A stretch of DNA of 64,000 bases from an uncultured Prevotella sp. (GTDB lineage: Bacteria; Bacteroidota; Bacteroidia; Bacteroidales; Bacteroidaceae), in contig UQCW01000002.1 in the NCBI GenBank assembly GCA_900539625.1, positions 62,001-126,000 of the forward strand, read 5' to 3'. Made by a program: the position numbers and the translations under genes. The first letter of the stretch is position 1, and every line of letters starts with the position of its first letter. This document shows positions 26,120 to 34,536 of the stretch, one piece after another. A model generated the notes under the pieces. That model did not search any database. It saw only the letters and a program-made list of their open reading frames with translations, and was not told where the DNA came from.

Positions 26120-26320
26120 TTTGCATAACCAGTTATAGTACGTTACCGTCTTGCTGTTATACCATTCCAACACTCTTATACCACACCGGGCTTGCCCAGT
26201 GTCCAAATAGAGGGAAGTAGAGGTAGCCTAATACCCCATGCATCTGTCGATGATGGGAGGGGTGTCCTCTTAACGGCAAGCCGGGACAAAATACATGTAC
26301 AAACAAAAAATATAAAAGGT
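26120..26320 (+). promoter_or_regulatory. Candidate oriT / relaxase leader
   Basis: The 201 bases immediately before the MobV gene contain imperfect inverted repeats ACCGGGCTTGCC (26185-26196) and GGCAAGCCGGGA (26275-26286), 10 of 12 matching, plus a smaller CCCCAT/ATGGGAGGGG pair near 26234-26262. MobV-family nick sites usually lie just upstream of the relaxase gene. The exact nick site cannot be assigned. Confidence 0.45.
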
Positions 26321-27778
26321 ATGGCGAATAATGCGAAACAGGTAATGGACATCCGTGTTTCCAAGGGCATAACAGTAGCACAGAGCAATGAGCATCTGCG
26401 CAACTGGACGGAGAACGGGTGGAACCATGCTACACAGACGGGTAATTACGACCCGACTCGTGAACATCTTAATTTTGAAATTGTCAAGGGGGGCTTGGTA
26501 GCTCCAATCAACAAGGCGAAGAGCATTCCAGAACGTATGGCTGAGAACTTACGTGAAAGAGGCATCAAAGATCCGAATGATGGACTTTTGGAGCCCAAAT
26601 TCCGAACTGTCGTGAATTGCATTTTCGGTGGTTCAAGAGAACGTATGCACGAACTTGCGTATGGTACCCAAAAGGTAAACTTCGAGCATGGAGCAGACAA
26701 TAGCCACATTCAACGATGTGAGGACATAGAGAAATGGGCAAAGGATGTTTATTCCTTTGTCTGCGAAAAATATGGAGAAGAGAATATCGCTGCATTTATT
26801 GTACACTGCGATGAACTGAACCCTCATATACATTGCACTCTTTTGCCGATTAAGGATGGTCGTTTTGCGTTCAAGAAACTCTTTGCAGGAAAGGACAAAT
26901 ATGAATACAGTGCTAAGATGAAACAACTGCACAGTGACTTTGCAGAGGTCAACGCAAAGTGGGGAATGTCCAGAGGAACATCTGTTGCAGAAACTTGTGC
27001 TCGTCATAGAAGCACGGAGGAATACCGTCGGCATCTGTCTGAGCAATGTACAACTATAGAGCAGCAAATAGTGCAACACAAGAAAGCTCTTTCAGACCTC
27101 AATAAGGAGATTGACATTGCACGAAGAAGAGTTAAAGGACTCTCTTCTATGGTGGAAAATCTACTTAGGGAGAAGGCTGAAAAGGAGGCACAGCTTGCTA
27201 ACTTGCAGCAACAGATTCTTGAAGGAAAAGCAAATCCTGAAGCATTGAAGGAAGCTGTTGCTAAACTTGAAGACGAATTGACCATTGTACAAAACAAATT
27301 GGCAGACAAGCAAGAGAAACTGCTGATGGCTCACCAACAGCTTGAGGAACTGAAAAGTGATATGACCGACATTCAGCAACGTACAGACGATTTGAAATCG
27401 GAGGCGCAGGAATATGCCCGTGATGTTCATTCCAAAGTGGACAGTCTGTTGAAAGATGCATTGCTTGAAAATCTGGTAAACGAACAACAGCACAGATTGG
27501 CAATGCTCAACGAGGTCGATCTGAAAATGTTTGATGGTTCTCTTCTTCAAGACCTTGCAGAGCGAGGAACGGAAATCATGCATTGCGCTACACTTTTGTT
27601 CCTCGGTATGGTGGATAATGCCACAACTTTTGCCGAAGGAAATGGTGGTGGCGGTAGTGGTAATGATATGAAATGGGGACGTGATGATGACGAGGATAAC
27701 CGGGCTTGGGCAAGGCGTTGCATGATGATGGCATGCAAAATGATGCGTCCATCAATCGGCAAGAAGCCTAAACGCTAA
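26321..27778 (+). CDS. mob: MobV/Pre-family relaxase
   Basis: 485 residues from ATG 26321; upstream in-frame sequence to 26192 is oriT-like and not conserved. Motifs: FVVHCDE-type HCDELNPHIHCTLLPI (about residues 160-175), the H-x-D-E-x-x-x-H-x-H metal site of MobV relaxases, and NFEIVKGG near the N-terminus. A long coiled coil (about 240-400) and a G/N-rich linker (GNGGGGSGND) precede the basic end GKKPKR. It nicks oriT, binds the 5' end covalently and leads the strand into the recipient. It is the clearest evidence that this region is mobile. Confidence 0.92.
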   Translation: MANNAKQVMDIRVSKGITVAQSNEHLRNWTENGWNHATQTGNYDPTREHLNFEIVKGGLVAPINKAKSIPERMAENLRERGIKDPNDGLLEPKFRTVVNCIFGGSRERMHELAYGTQKVNFEHGADNSHIQRCEDIEKWAKDVYSFVCEKYGEENIAAFIVHCDELNPHIHCTLLPIKDGRFAFKKLFAGKDKYEYSAKMKQLHSDFAEVNAKWGMSRGTSVAETCARHRSTEEYRRHLSEQCTTIEQQIVQHKKALSDLNKEIDIARRRVKGLSSMVENLLREKAEKEAQLANLQQQILEGKANPEALKEAVAKLEDELTIVQNKLADKQEKLLMAHQQLEELKSDMTDIQQRTDDLKSEAQEYARDVHSKVDSLLKDALLENLVNEQQHRLAMLNEVDLKMFDGSLLQDLAERGTEIMHCATLLFLGMVDNATTFAEGNGGGGSGNDMKWGRDDDEDNRAWARRCMMMACKMMRPSIGKKPKR

Positions 27779-27830
27779 TCGGCATGGTTTCCATTTCACT
27801 CCTTTTCTAATGACAAAATCAAATAAGAAC

Positions 27831-29090
27831 ATGAGAAAGAAATTTATACTTATGCTTGCAGTGGCGTGTACACTGCAGATGGAAGCAGGTGTGCTATCCA
27901 CTTGCATGGATTCCACCAAAATAGAAACGAAGTATTGTACGAAGAGCTTGCCTTTTGGAAGTCCGTCAAATGAAGATGCCGTTGCTATTGGTTCTTTATG
28001 GTCAGACAATTGGTTTGTTGGTGTTTCTGGAGGAACGAATGCTTTCCTCGGCAAACCATTAGGTTGTGAGGATTTGTTCGGACGTATCAAGCCGACATTC
28101 GGATTGACATTCGGCAAATGGATTACGCCATCTGTCGGTGGTCGCTTATATTACCAAGGTGTGCAGTTCAAAGACTGTAATCTTGCCGTTCAAGACTATC
28201 AGCATCTTCACGCTGATTTTATGTGGAATGTGCTTGGAAACAGATACGGCAAACAGGATGATGTCCGTTTGGGTATCGTTCCGTTTGTTGGTGTCGGTTT
28301 GCTCCACAATAAGAGTAATGGACAAAAGCCTTTTGCACTCTCTTACGGCATTCAAGGTCAGTATCGTCTAACGAAACGACTATCAGCTACTTTGGAGATT
28401 GGCAATACGACCACCTTTCAGGAGTTTGACGGCTATGGAAAAGTCGGCAGATTTGGCGATCATCTGATGTCTTTGACAGCAGGATTGTCCTTCAATATTG
28501 GTAAAGTTGGATGGAAGCGTATCGGCAAATCTGCTCACACGGATGTCGAATATGCACATTCTAATCATTGCCTAACTGCCAATAGCGATGTTGGTGACCA
28601 CTACACTCGCAATGACTACAGTGGTTTGAATTCTCTTCGTGCAAGATTGAACAACAAGCGTTGGGACGGTAAGACGCCTGTCCAAAATGATAGCACTTCC
28701 TTGTTCGATCGGAATGAACACGGAACCTCTGGCTATTTTTCTGAAATGCAAAATGGCAATGTTTGCATTGGGACACCCGTATACTTCTTTTTCGAGCTTG
28801 GCACAACGCAGCTTGTCACTCCGTTGCAGTTACTGAACTTGGACGAGATTGCACACGTCGCCAACGAACATTGCTTAAGAGTAAAAGTCGTCGGGGCAGC
28901 TGATAGTGCTACTGGTTCGGCAGAAATAAACAAGAATCTTGGTACTTCCAGAGCAAAATTCATTGCCAAGGAATTGAATAAGAGAGGGGTGGCATCTGAT
29001 TGTATCACTCTTATAAACGAAGGAGGAATATCCGATTATACTCCCAATGAGGCAAACCGACAGACAAAAGTGATGCTCTATCATAGATAG
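27831..29090 (+). CDS. OmpA-family outer-membrane protein
   Basis: 419 residues from ATG 27831, which gives a normal Sec signal peptide (MRKKFILMLAVACTLQMEAG); the in-frame ATG at 27810 would add seven residues. Residues about 55-230 look like an 8-strand-type beta barrel with alternating aromatics (WFVGVSGGTNAFLG, LGIVPFVGVGLLHN, LTAGLSFNIG). The C-terminal 110 residues are an OmpA/MotB-like peptidoglycan-binding domain (LRVKVVGAADSATGSAEINKNLGTSRAKFIAKEL...NRQTKVML). It probably resides in the outer membrane attached to the wall; a surface role in conjugation or stability is inferred from its place. Confidence 0.8.
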   Translation: MRKKFILMLAVACTLQMEAGVLSTCMDSTKIETKYCTKSLPFGSPSNEDAVAIGSLWSDNWFVGVSGGTNAFLGKPLGCEDLFGRIKPTFGLTFGKWITPSVGGRLYYQGVQFKDCNLAVQDYQHLHADFMWNVLGNRYGKQDDVRLGIVPFVGVGLLHNKSNGQKPFALSYGIQGQYRLTKRLSATLEIGNTTTFQEFDGYGKVGRFGDHLMSLTAGLSFNIGKVGWKRIGKSAHTDVEYAHSNHCLTANSDVGDHYTRNDYSGLNSLRARLNNKRWDGKTPVQNDSTSLFDRNEHGTSGYFSEMQNGNVCIGTPVYFFFELGTTQLVTPLQLLNLDEIAHVANEHCLRVKVVGAADSATGSAEINKNLGTSRAKFIAKELNKRGVASDCITLINEGGISDYTPNEANRQTKVMLYHR

Positions 29091-29126
29091 GCTTTTATAA
29101 ATTCATACGACAAAACAATCAATTGA

Positions 29127-29165
29127 AGCAGTAGTCGGCTCGTGATGAGTCGGCTATTGCTGTTT
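29127..29165 (+). terminator. Terminator after the OmpA-family gene
   Basis: AGCAGTAGTCGGCTC pairs with GAGTCGGCTATTGCT over 15 bp (three G-T pairs), loop GTGAT, then GTTTCT. Confidence 0.7.
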
Positions 29166-29474
29166 CTATCCTCTTGTATTTCTGCGATATTCTTATTATT
29201 TCATCCAGCTAATACTTGTCAGCCCATCATTTTTCTATGCAAAGTTACTGCATTGAGTGAACGTCAAGCATCGCCTTTGGGCTAAGCACTTCGGAATGGA
29301 ACGGCAGCCTTCCCAAATCAAAGATATTGGGTATTCCGTTCAATTCCTTGTCATTTGCTTGCCTTATCACTCTTGTCATGCAGTTTAGAAATGCACGAAA
29401 AATCAAGTTCCCGACAAGCGAAGCTGATAAGGCTTCAATCAAAGGGAAGAAAATAAAATTCAATTCAAACGGAT
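29166..29474. other. Intergenic region before the DUF2958 cluster
   Basis: A minus-strand TAACTTTG box is at 29240-29247. Two overlapping short frames (29245-29496 minus and 29327-29518 plus) lack recognisable features. No supported gene. Confidence 0.45.
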
Positions 29475-29666
29475 ATGAAAGTAAAAAGACTGACAAAAGA
29501 ACAAGGCAAGCGGTTTGACATCTGCCGTTTCCCTAATTTCCACAAGACAGGCAGTGTGAAATGCATGAAAAGCCTTTATTATGGCAAGGACGCATTGTTA
29601 GTACGTTGTGGTGATTATATCTACAACGTGACAAGCGAACCGAACATTTATGAACAAGCAAAATAG
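29475..29666 (+). CDS. Small hypothetical protein, 63 aa
   Basis: MKVKRLTKEQGKRFDICRFP ... NVTSEPNIYEQAK. Basic, with three cysteines and a compact beta-like core (DALLVRCGDYIYNVTS). Not recognised. It ends 7 bases before the DUF2958 start and is probably co-translated with it. Confidence 0.6.
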   Translation: MKVKRLTKEQGKRFDICRFPNFHKTGSVKCMKSLYYGKDALLVRCGDYIYNVTSEPNIYEQAK

Positions 29667-29673
29667 TATTGAT

Positions 29674-30057
29674 ATGACGAACAAACTGATTACGCCTCAG
29701 TTTATGGAGGCAATAAAAAACTTTCCTCTTTACTCACAAGAGGAAAAAGGCAAAGACGCTATTTGTGTGGCTGTATTTACCATAGGACGCATCAGATGGT
29801 TTGTTCTTGAAGGACAGACTGAAGGAAATGACTTTATGTTATTCACTATTGTATGTGGATTGTGCGAAACGGAATACGGCTATGTGTCAGCAAACGAATT
29901 GGAGAAAATAGAAATTGATGGCTCCAAGTATGGGATTAATGACAAGTTCCATGTATGTCAGGTAAAAGGTTTTACACCAACCAAACTGAAGAACATACAA
30001 GACAATGAATTGCGTAGCTTTCTTCATCGCCTTTACTCAAAGCCCCAAAAGAGCTAA
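29674..30057 (+). CDS. DUF2958 family protein
   Basis: 127 residues from ATG 29674 (upstream codons to 29650 overlap the previous gene). The family pattern is visible: LITPQFMEAIKNFPLYSQEEKGKDAICVAVFTIGRIRWFVLEG, DFMLFTIVCGLCETEYGYVSANELEKI. DUF2958 proteins are typical cargo of plasmids and conjugative elements and are often near antirestriction genes, as here (ArdC at 30535). Function unknown. Confidence 0.75.
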   Translation: MTNKLITPQFMEAIKNFPLYSQEEKGKDAICVAVFTIGRIRWFVLEGQTEGNDFMLFTIVCGLCETEYGYVSANELEKIEIDGSKYGINDKFHVCQVKGFTPTKLKNIQDNELRSFLHRLYSKPQKS

Positions 30058-30068
30058 TTTGTTACATC

Positions 30069-30099
30069 TGCCGTAGGCTGCTCAAACCAGTCTACGGCA
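30069..30099. other. Intergenic hairpin
   Basis: TGCCGTAGGCTG and CAGTCTACGGCA form a 12-bp stem (one G-T pair) with a 7-base loop, in the 58-base gap between two genes. No T-tract follows on the plus strand, so it is more likely an mRNA-processing or attenuation structure than a terminator. Confidence 0.55.
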
Positions 30100-30115
30100 C
30101 AAAAACTATCACAAT

Positions 30116-30475
30116 ATGGAAAAGATACAAGACATGGTTATCAGTGTAGCCGAAAAAGAAGGTTGGGCTGTCACTATCGAGGAACAGAATGAATTACGCA
30201 TCACTTTCAATTTTGCAAAGTTCACGCCCCAAGGACAGGATTTCTCTTTTTCTGCCAACACTTTTGACAATGACCACTATGTGCTTTTGGAAAACATCTT
30301 TGAATATTACCAGGACTACGACCCCGACTATGAAGCATATCTATGGATTGGTCCGAACGGACACGGACAGAATGGTGCGCCATACCACATTGCGGACATT
30401 GTGGAGGATATGAAAGCTGCCGAAGATATGGTGTTTCAGTTGCACACGGCACTCAGTAACGCTTTCAACGCTTAG
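30116..30475 (+). CDS. Hypothetical acidic protein, 119 aa
   Basis: An acidic, soluble protein with an N-terminal helix (KIQDMVISVAEKEGWAVTIEEQN), a beta-rich centre and a C-terminal helix (HIADIVEDMKAAEDMVFQLHTALSNAF). Its style resembles small mobile-element proteins that mimic DNA charge, but no family is recognised. It ends at a bidirectional terminator facing the ArdC operon. Confidence 0.65.
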   Translation: MEKIQDMVISVAEKEGWAVTIEEQNELRITFNFAKFTPQGQDFSFSANTFDNDHYVLLENIFEYYQDYDPDYEAYLWIGPNGHGQNGAPYHIADIVEDMKAAEDMVFQLHTALSNAFNA

Positions 30476-30489
30476 ACCAAACAAAAGCC

Positions 30490-30532
30490 AGCCGTAAGGA
30501 GAGGACAATAACTTCTCCCTACGGCTGACTTC
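30490..30532. terminator. Bidirectional terminator
   Basis: AGCCGTAAGGAGAGG and CTTCTCCCTACGGCT pair with one or two mismatches around an AC/AATA loop, between the convergent genes ending at 30475 and 30535. Confidence 0.7.
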
Positions 30533-30534
30533 TC

Positions 30535-32265
30535 TTATCTGCGGAACGTAGCCTTTGCCACATTCTCTTCTTCCGCGTTTTCCTCTTGTAACTGATAGTC
30601 TGGCAACTCACAAAGCGTGTTATACACGTCCTCGATATTGTCTGCAAGTGACAGACTGTGGTCATAACTGAGAATATGTTCCACCGCCAATCCTGCATTG
30701 GTTACTGTCCCGACCTCAAAACTGTCGTGCTCACGGTCGTATTGCAGATGCAGCACATCGCCATTTGGCATTTCAAAGACTGGAGCTTTGCGCTTTGACA
30801 AATCAGAAAAGTCTTCGGCAATCATTGACTTGCCTACTTCTTCTACATCCTTTGATGCCTCAGAAGGCAATCCGTATCGAGTAATACTGTCACGAACTTC
30901 TTCCTCTGTCACCTTGCGCATCACCTCATAGGTGCCGCCAACACTACCATTATATACCACTGCGTAATGGGCGTCGTCTACCAAGACATCGTCACCACGG
31001 TTCTGCACGGCACTTTTATAGGTATGTTCCAAGTCTATGGCGTCGCCTTGGTCATATTCCTTTGCCTCTTGCAGCAGACGGTCATAGTCACCTATATCTT
31101 TCAAACTATCCAATACACTTGTGTCATCGGTACTCTGCAGATAGGCAACAGAAGCGTAATATGGTGTAACAGTCTTATTATCTGCAACTTTCTGGTCTGC
31201 TTCTTTTACAACATCCTCCGTTTGTGGTTCTTCCAGTTCGAGCGACATCTTATCAATATGTTGATTGATGATTGATGTCGCTTTCTTCACATCAAGCAGC
31301 GTGGTCTTGATGAATTGTGGAGACTCCTTCAGACTTTCCAACCACGACTTCAAATAAGCCGCACTGTCTTCCTTGATATGCTTTGCCATTCCATATCTTT
31401 GAGCGACAAGCGCACTGCCTAATTCAGCCACCAATTCCTCGCGTGCATACTCAGATGAACCGAATGTTGTAGGTTTGAAACGGTCGAGTACTGTCTCATG
31501 TCCAGTCGAGTGTGCCATCTCATGAAACAAGGTTCCATAGAACGATTCTCCATCCACAAACTGTTGCTTCTCCGGCACTACAATCATATTCTTACTGATT
31601 GAGAAATATGCATTGTCTCCATATTGTGGTTTGATGGGACAAATCCAACGGTTGTCCTTTATCATTGCATCGATAGGAGCGAATGAGAATTGTTCACCTT
31701 GTTCCTGCGCCGGTTTTACATACTCTGTTTCCAACTTTGCCCACATCTCGGGACGAGCTTCCTGCAAGTTGGTCTGCTGTACATTGAAAACTCTATAGAC
31801 TTGTAGTTTCGGATATACATTGTACTGCTTCCGCATTTCTTCCGACAGTTGACGGTAGTCATCATATTTGATGCGTTCCTTGGTGTCCTTGTCCACGCAG
31901 GTAAAGGTGGTTATAAAAACAGGAAATGATCTCTCACCCTTCAACACAGACACACGTGGCAATGCCTCTCCGTTGGCATCCTTTTTCTCCGTATTGTTCA
32001 ACCGCTGCACACAGTCGAATGTACAGAAACGGGGTATCTTCCAACCTTGTTTCTCGCACTGAAGGAGCAGTACAAAGGCGTTCATACCGTTATAATCTCT
32101 ACCATTAAGGTTCTTCGGCCATTGCAGTGCACCATCTGTAAACCAAGGCTTTTTCCAGTCTTTGTCAATGCTTTGGATTTTTTCGATCATCATCTCAGCA
32201 AACAGGTCCAAAGCTTTTTCCTCACTGCTCGGACCATCACTGGTTGGTTTGTTGTATCTTGCCAT
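30535..32265 (-). CDS. ArdC-type antirestriction protein with zincin metallopeptidase domain
   Basis: 576 residues from ATG 32265 (the frame can be extended three codons to a TTG). The N-terminal ArdC domain (about residues 15-175) has WKKPWF, NGRDYNGMNAFVLLL and VYRVFNVQQT, the ssDNA-binding DUF1738 fold. The zincin domain has HEMAHSTGHE (H, E and H ligands) with the downstream EELVAELGS helix. A C-terminal acidic extension (about 360-576) follows. ArdC homologues protect incoming single-stranded DNA from restriction (family knowledge). It is the last gene of the minus-strand operon, 5 bases after the OB-fold gene. Confidence 0.87.
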   Translation of the reverse strand: MARYNKPTSDGPSSEEKALDLFAEMMIEKIQSIDKDWKKPWFTDGALQWPKNLNGRDYNGMNAFVLLLQCEKQGWKIPRFCTFDCVQRLNNTEKKDANGEALPRVSVLKGERSFPVFITTFTCVDKDTKERIKYDDYRQLSEEMRKQYNVYPKLQVYRVFNVQQTNLQEARPEMWAKLETEYVKPAQEQGEQFSFAPIDAMIKDNRWICPIKPQYGDNAYFSISKNMIVVPEKQQFVDGESFYGTLFHEMAHSTGHETVLDRFKPTTFGSSEYAREELVAELGSALVAQRYGMAKHIKEDSAAYLKSWLESLKESPQFIKTTLLDVKKATSIINQHIDKMSLELEEPQTEDVVKEADQKVADNKTVTPYYASVAYLQSTDDTSVLDSLKDIGDYDRLLQEAKEYDQGDAIDLEHTYKSAVQNRGDDVLVDDAHYAVVYNGSVGGTYEVMRKVTEEEVRDSITRYGLPSEASKDVEEVGKSMIAEDFSDLSKRKAPVFEMPNGDVLHLQYDREHDSFEVGTVTNAGLAVEHILSYDHSLSLADNIEDVYNTLCELPDYQLQEENAEEENVAKATFRR

Positions 32266-32270
32266 AAGCG

Positions 32271-32882
32271 TCAAGCATTAGGGTTATACGGCTGGGGTAC
32301 GTATTCCGCCAATTCGTCCACTTTACATGAGAATGTTAGTCGGTCGTTATAGAGTGACAACTCCAGTTCGCCCTTAGCTGTTATTCGGCATCCTGGTACT
32401 AACCACGCCTCACGCTCCTTATTGAAACGGACAAGTCGTACCCAGATATATTCAAAACCATTTTCTGCTTTAGTCGCTGAATAAGCTGAAAACATTTGGT
32501 ACGGCTCACCCTTCTTGCTCTTTTTCTCGTCGATGGTTTTACCTATCTTTCCACGGAACTCCAACTGTCCTACAATACTGTCTTCCTTTACTGTTGTATC
32601 GTTATGGATAGCTGTCGCATTCATGTTGTAATACATGTTCTCACCATGTTTCCTGGGGATAAGCACACCGACTGCTTCTATGCGCTGTCCCGTCACGATA
32701 TTGCCCACTTCCGTCAGTGTTCCATCCTTCAACACGCTAACTTCAATTGTTTTATTGATTCCGTTCTTGGCAGGGATGACCACTGCAACACTAAATGTTA
32801 CGAACGGCTTCCCTTCTTTATTCGTGCGACATGTGGCAACTTTGCTCACCACACCGCAAATAGTTACATTACATTTCATCAT
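32271..32882 (-). CDS. OB-fold single-stranded DNA-binding-like protein
   Basis: 203 residues. Two OB-like segments are apparent: NVTICGVVSKVATCRTNKEGKPFVTFSVAVVIPAK and IVGQLEFRGKIGKTIDEKKSKKGEPYQMFSAYSATK. The pattern is that of an SSB/primosomal protein with duplicated strands. It directly precedes the ArdC gene, so both probably cover transferred ssDNA. It is distinct from the ssb at 18833. Confidence 0.65.
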   Translation of the reverse strand: MMKCNVTICGVVSKVATCRTNKEGKPFVTFSVAVVIPAKNGINKTIEVSVLKDGTLTEVGNIVTGQRIEAVGVLIPRKHGENMYYNMNATAIHNDTTVKEDSIVGQLEFRGKIGKTIDEKKSKKGEPYQMFSAYSATKAENGFEYIWVRLVRFNKEREAWLVPGCRITAKGELELSLYNDRLTFSCKVDELAEYVPQPYNPNA

Positions 32883-32926
32883 AGTCTTTTACTTTTTAAA
32901 AAGTTATCTCAATCATCACACTTCAT

Positions 32927-34495
32927 TTATCTGTGCATGCTTTCGTTGCGTCCTTGCTGTTCCTGCATTCCTTGCTCAAAATTTTGCGAAGCCTGTTGAC
33001 TGATGACAATGCTGTTTACCATTCCTGCTACTCGCAACCGTTTGGTATCTTCGCTCAATCCTTGGTCGTTCAAGGTGGCGGACAGTCTGCTCAATTCTGC
33101 TGATGTCAGTTCACGGCTTACTTTGACATTGCCATTGTCTGCCGTCAGTATCGCACGACCATTGTCACCAATACTCAGACTGCACATTTTCATGCCTGAT
33201 ACCAGTGAAGTCAAATCTACAGACCATTCACTGACTGATTGACTGATAGCTGCCTTTTGTTCCTCGGCTTCTTTGTTATCTATTTTCACAGCCAATATCA
33301 TCAACGATGAGAAAGCTGTCATTGCCATTTCCAATATAGGGTCACTGCCAACTGGTAATCCTACACCGCTATCTTCAGACGACAGCAACTTCTTCATCCA
33401 TGCATCAGGTGACATGCTTTCTGTATTGCTTGGCACATCGGTTTTGTATTTTGCCAACAGGTCATTGCCATTATACAAGGCTTGCTGTTTGATGTTGCCT
33501 TTTTGTGCGATTTCTGCTAGATAACTGGATGGATCCACGTCCCGACTTGTCCCGTCTGCTGCAATTGTTTTTACTCCAAAATGCAGATGCTCTCCTGTGG
33601 TTCTTGTTCCAGTATTGCCTGTTACACCTATCTTTTGTCCAGCTGACACGGCATCGCCCACTTTTACATTTACCTCCGACAAATGCATATAGGTAGTTTG
33701 CATCTTGCTGCCGTCCTCACGATTGTATTCCACCGTGATACTTTTTCCTCCTGCTGTATTCACATTCTGGTTGACGGCTACCACCTTACCGTCATTCTCG
33801 GTTGCTAATACGGCATCATGCTTACAACGGATGTCTATGCCTTTATGCATTTGCTGCTTGCTCTTGTCCATCGGATCTTGACGCATACCGAACGGAGAAG
33901 TGATGAATAGATAGGTTTCACGGAGCAAAGGGAATGAATACTTGCCATTTGGTCGTTTGTCTTGTACTCGTTCTTCGCTTGTTGCTTGTCTTGGATTGTT
34001 CTCCACTCCGAATGACTTCCCTTGCGCCTTCATCTCGCTCATCACTTGCTGGTCATACTTCTGTAGCCCATTCCGCTCGATGATGTCCTGCAAATGTGCC
34101 GCATATCCCATACCTGATGCGTACCCGGCTTTGGCTATCCCTTTAGTCCAACCCTTATAGTCATCTGGTGACAGCTGAAAGCACTTGGCATAACGCTGAT
34201 TATTAGCGAGGAACTTGGAATGATGCTCGTAGCTGTCTGCCACAGAACTGTATTTGCAAAACTTTTCATTGGGCTTATCATCCGTATATACCAGATATTC
34301 ACCTCCGTTCTTCAACCACGAAGCTGTTGCTTTGATGCCAAAGTGATTATTTCCTAATCGAGACAGTTCACTCTCTCCATTACTGCTTTCCAGCATGCCT
34401 TGCGCTAAGGTAACGGAGGCAGGAATGCCATAACGCTTCATCTGCTCCATAGCCGCCTCTGCATATTTGTCGGCGTATGATTGGTTCTTGCTCAT
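32927..34495 (-). CDS. Bifunctional wall hydrolase: GH73 glucosaminidase plus M23 peptidase
   Basis: 522 residues. Residues about 8-145 are a FlgJ-type glucosaminidase (GIPASVTLAQGMLESSNGESELSRLGNNHFGIKA with the catalytic glutamate; SYEHHSKFLANNQRYA). Residues about 200-330 are an M23/LytM endopeptidase with HKGIDI, TTYMHLSEV and EHLHFGVK, so the zinc ligands are intact. A long C-terminal helical tail of 190 residues follows. No signal peptide is seen, which implies export through the transfer apparatus. Such dual enzymes open the wall for the conjugation channel. Confidence 0.88.
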   Translation of the reverse strand: MSKNQSYADKYAEAAMEQMKRYGIPASVTLAQGMLESSNGESELSRLGNNHFGIKATASWLKNGGEYLVYTDDKPNEKFCKYSSVADSYEHHSKFLANNQRYAKCFQLSPDDYKGWTKGIAKAGYASGMGYAAHLQDIIERNGLQKYDQQVMSEMKAQGKSFGVENNPRQATSEERVQDKRPNGKYSFPLLRETYLFITSPFGMRQDPMDKSKQQMHKGIDIRCKHDAVLATENDGKVVAVNQNVNTAGGKSITVEYNREDGSKMQTTYMHLSEVNVKVGDAVSAGQKIGVTGNTGTRTTGEHLHFGVKTIAADGTSRDVDPSSYLAEIAQKGNIKQQALYNGNDLLAKYKTDVPSNTESMSPDAWMKKLLSSEDSGVGLPVGSDPILEMAMTAFSSLMILAVKIDNKEAEEQKAAISQSVSEWSVDLTSLVSGMKMCSLSIGDNGRAILTADNGNVKVSRELTSAELSRLSATLNDQGLSEDTKRLRVAGMVNSIVISQQASQNFEQGMQEQQGRNESMHR

Positions 34496-34536
34496 TGTTC
34501 TTACTACTTTTTGTTATCCTTTTACTGTACTTAAAC

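Noticed and set aside
29245..29518. Two short overlapping frames before the 63-aa gene
   Set aside because: They have opposite strands, no features and weak starts; one overlaps the supported gene at 29475.
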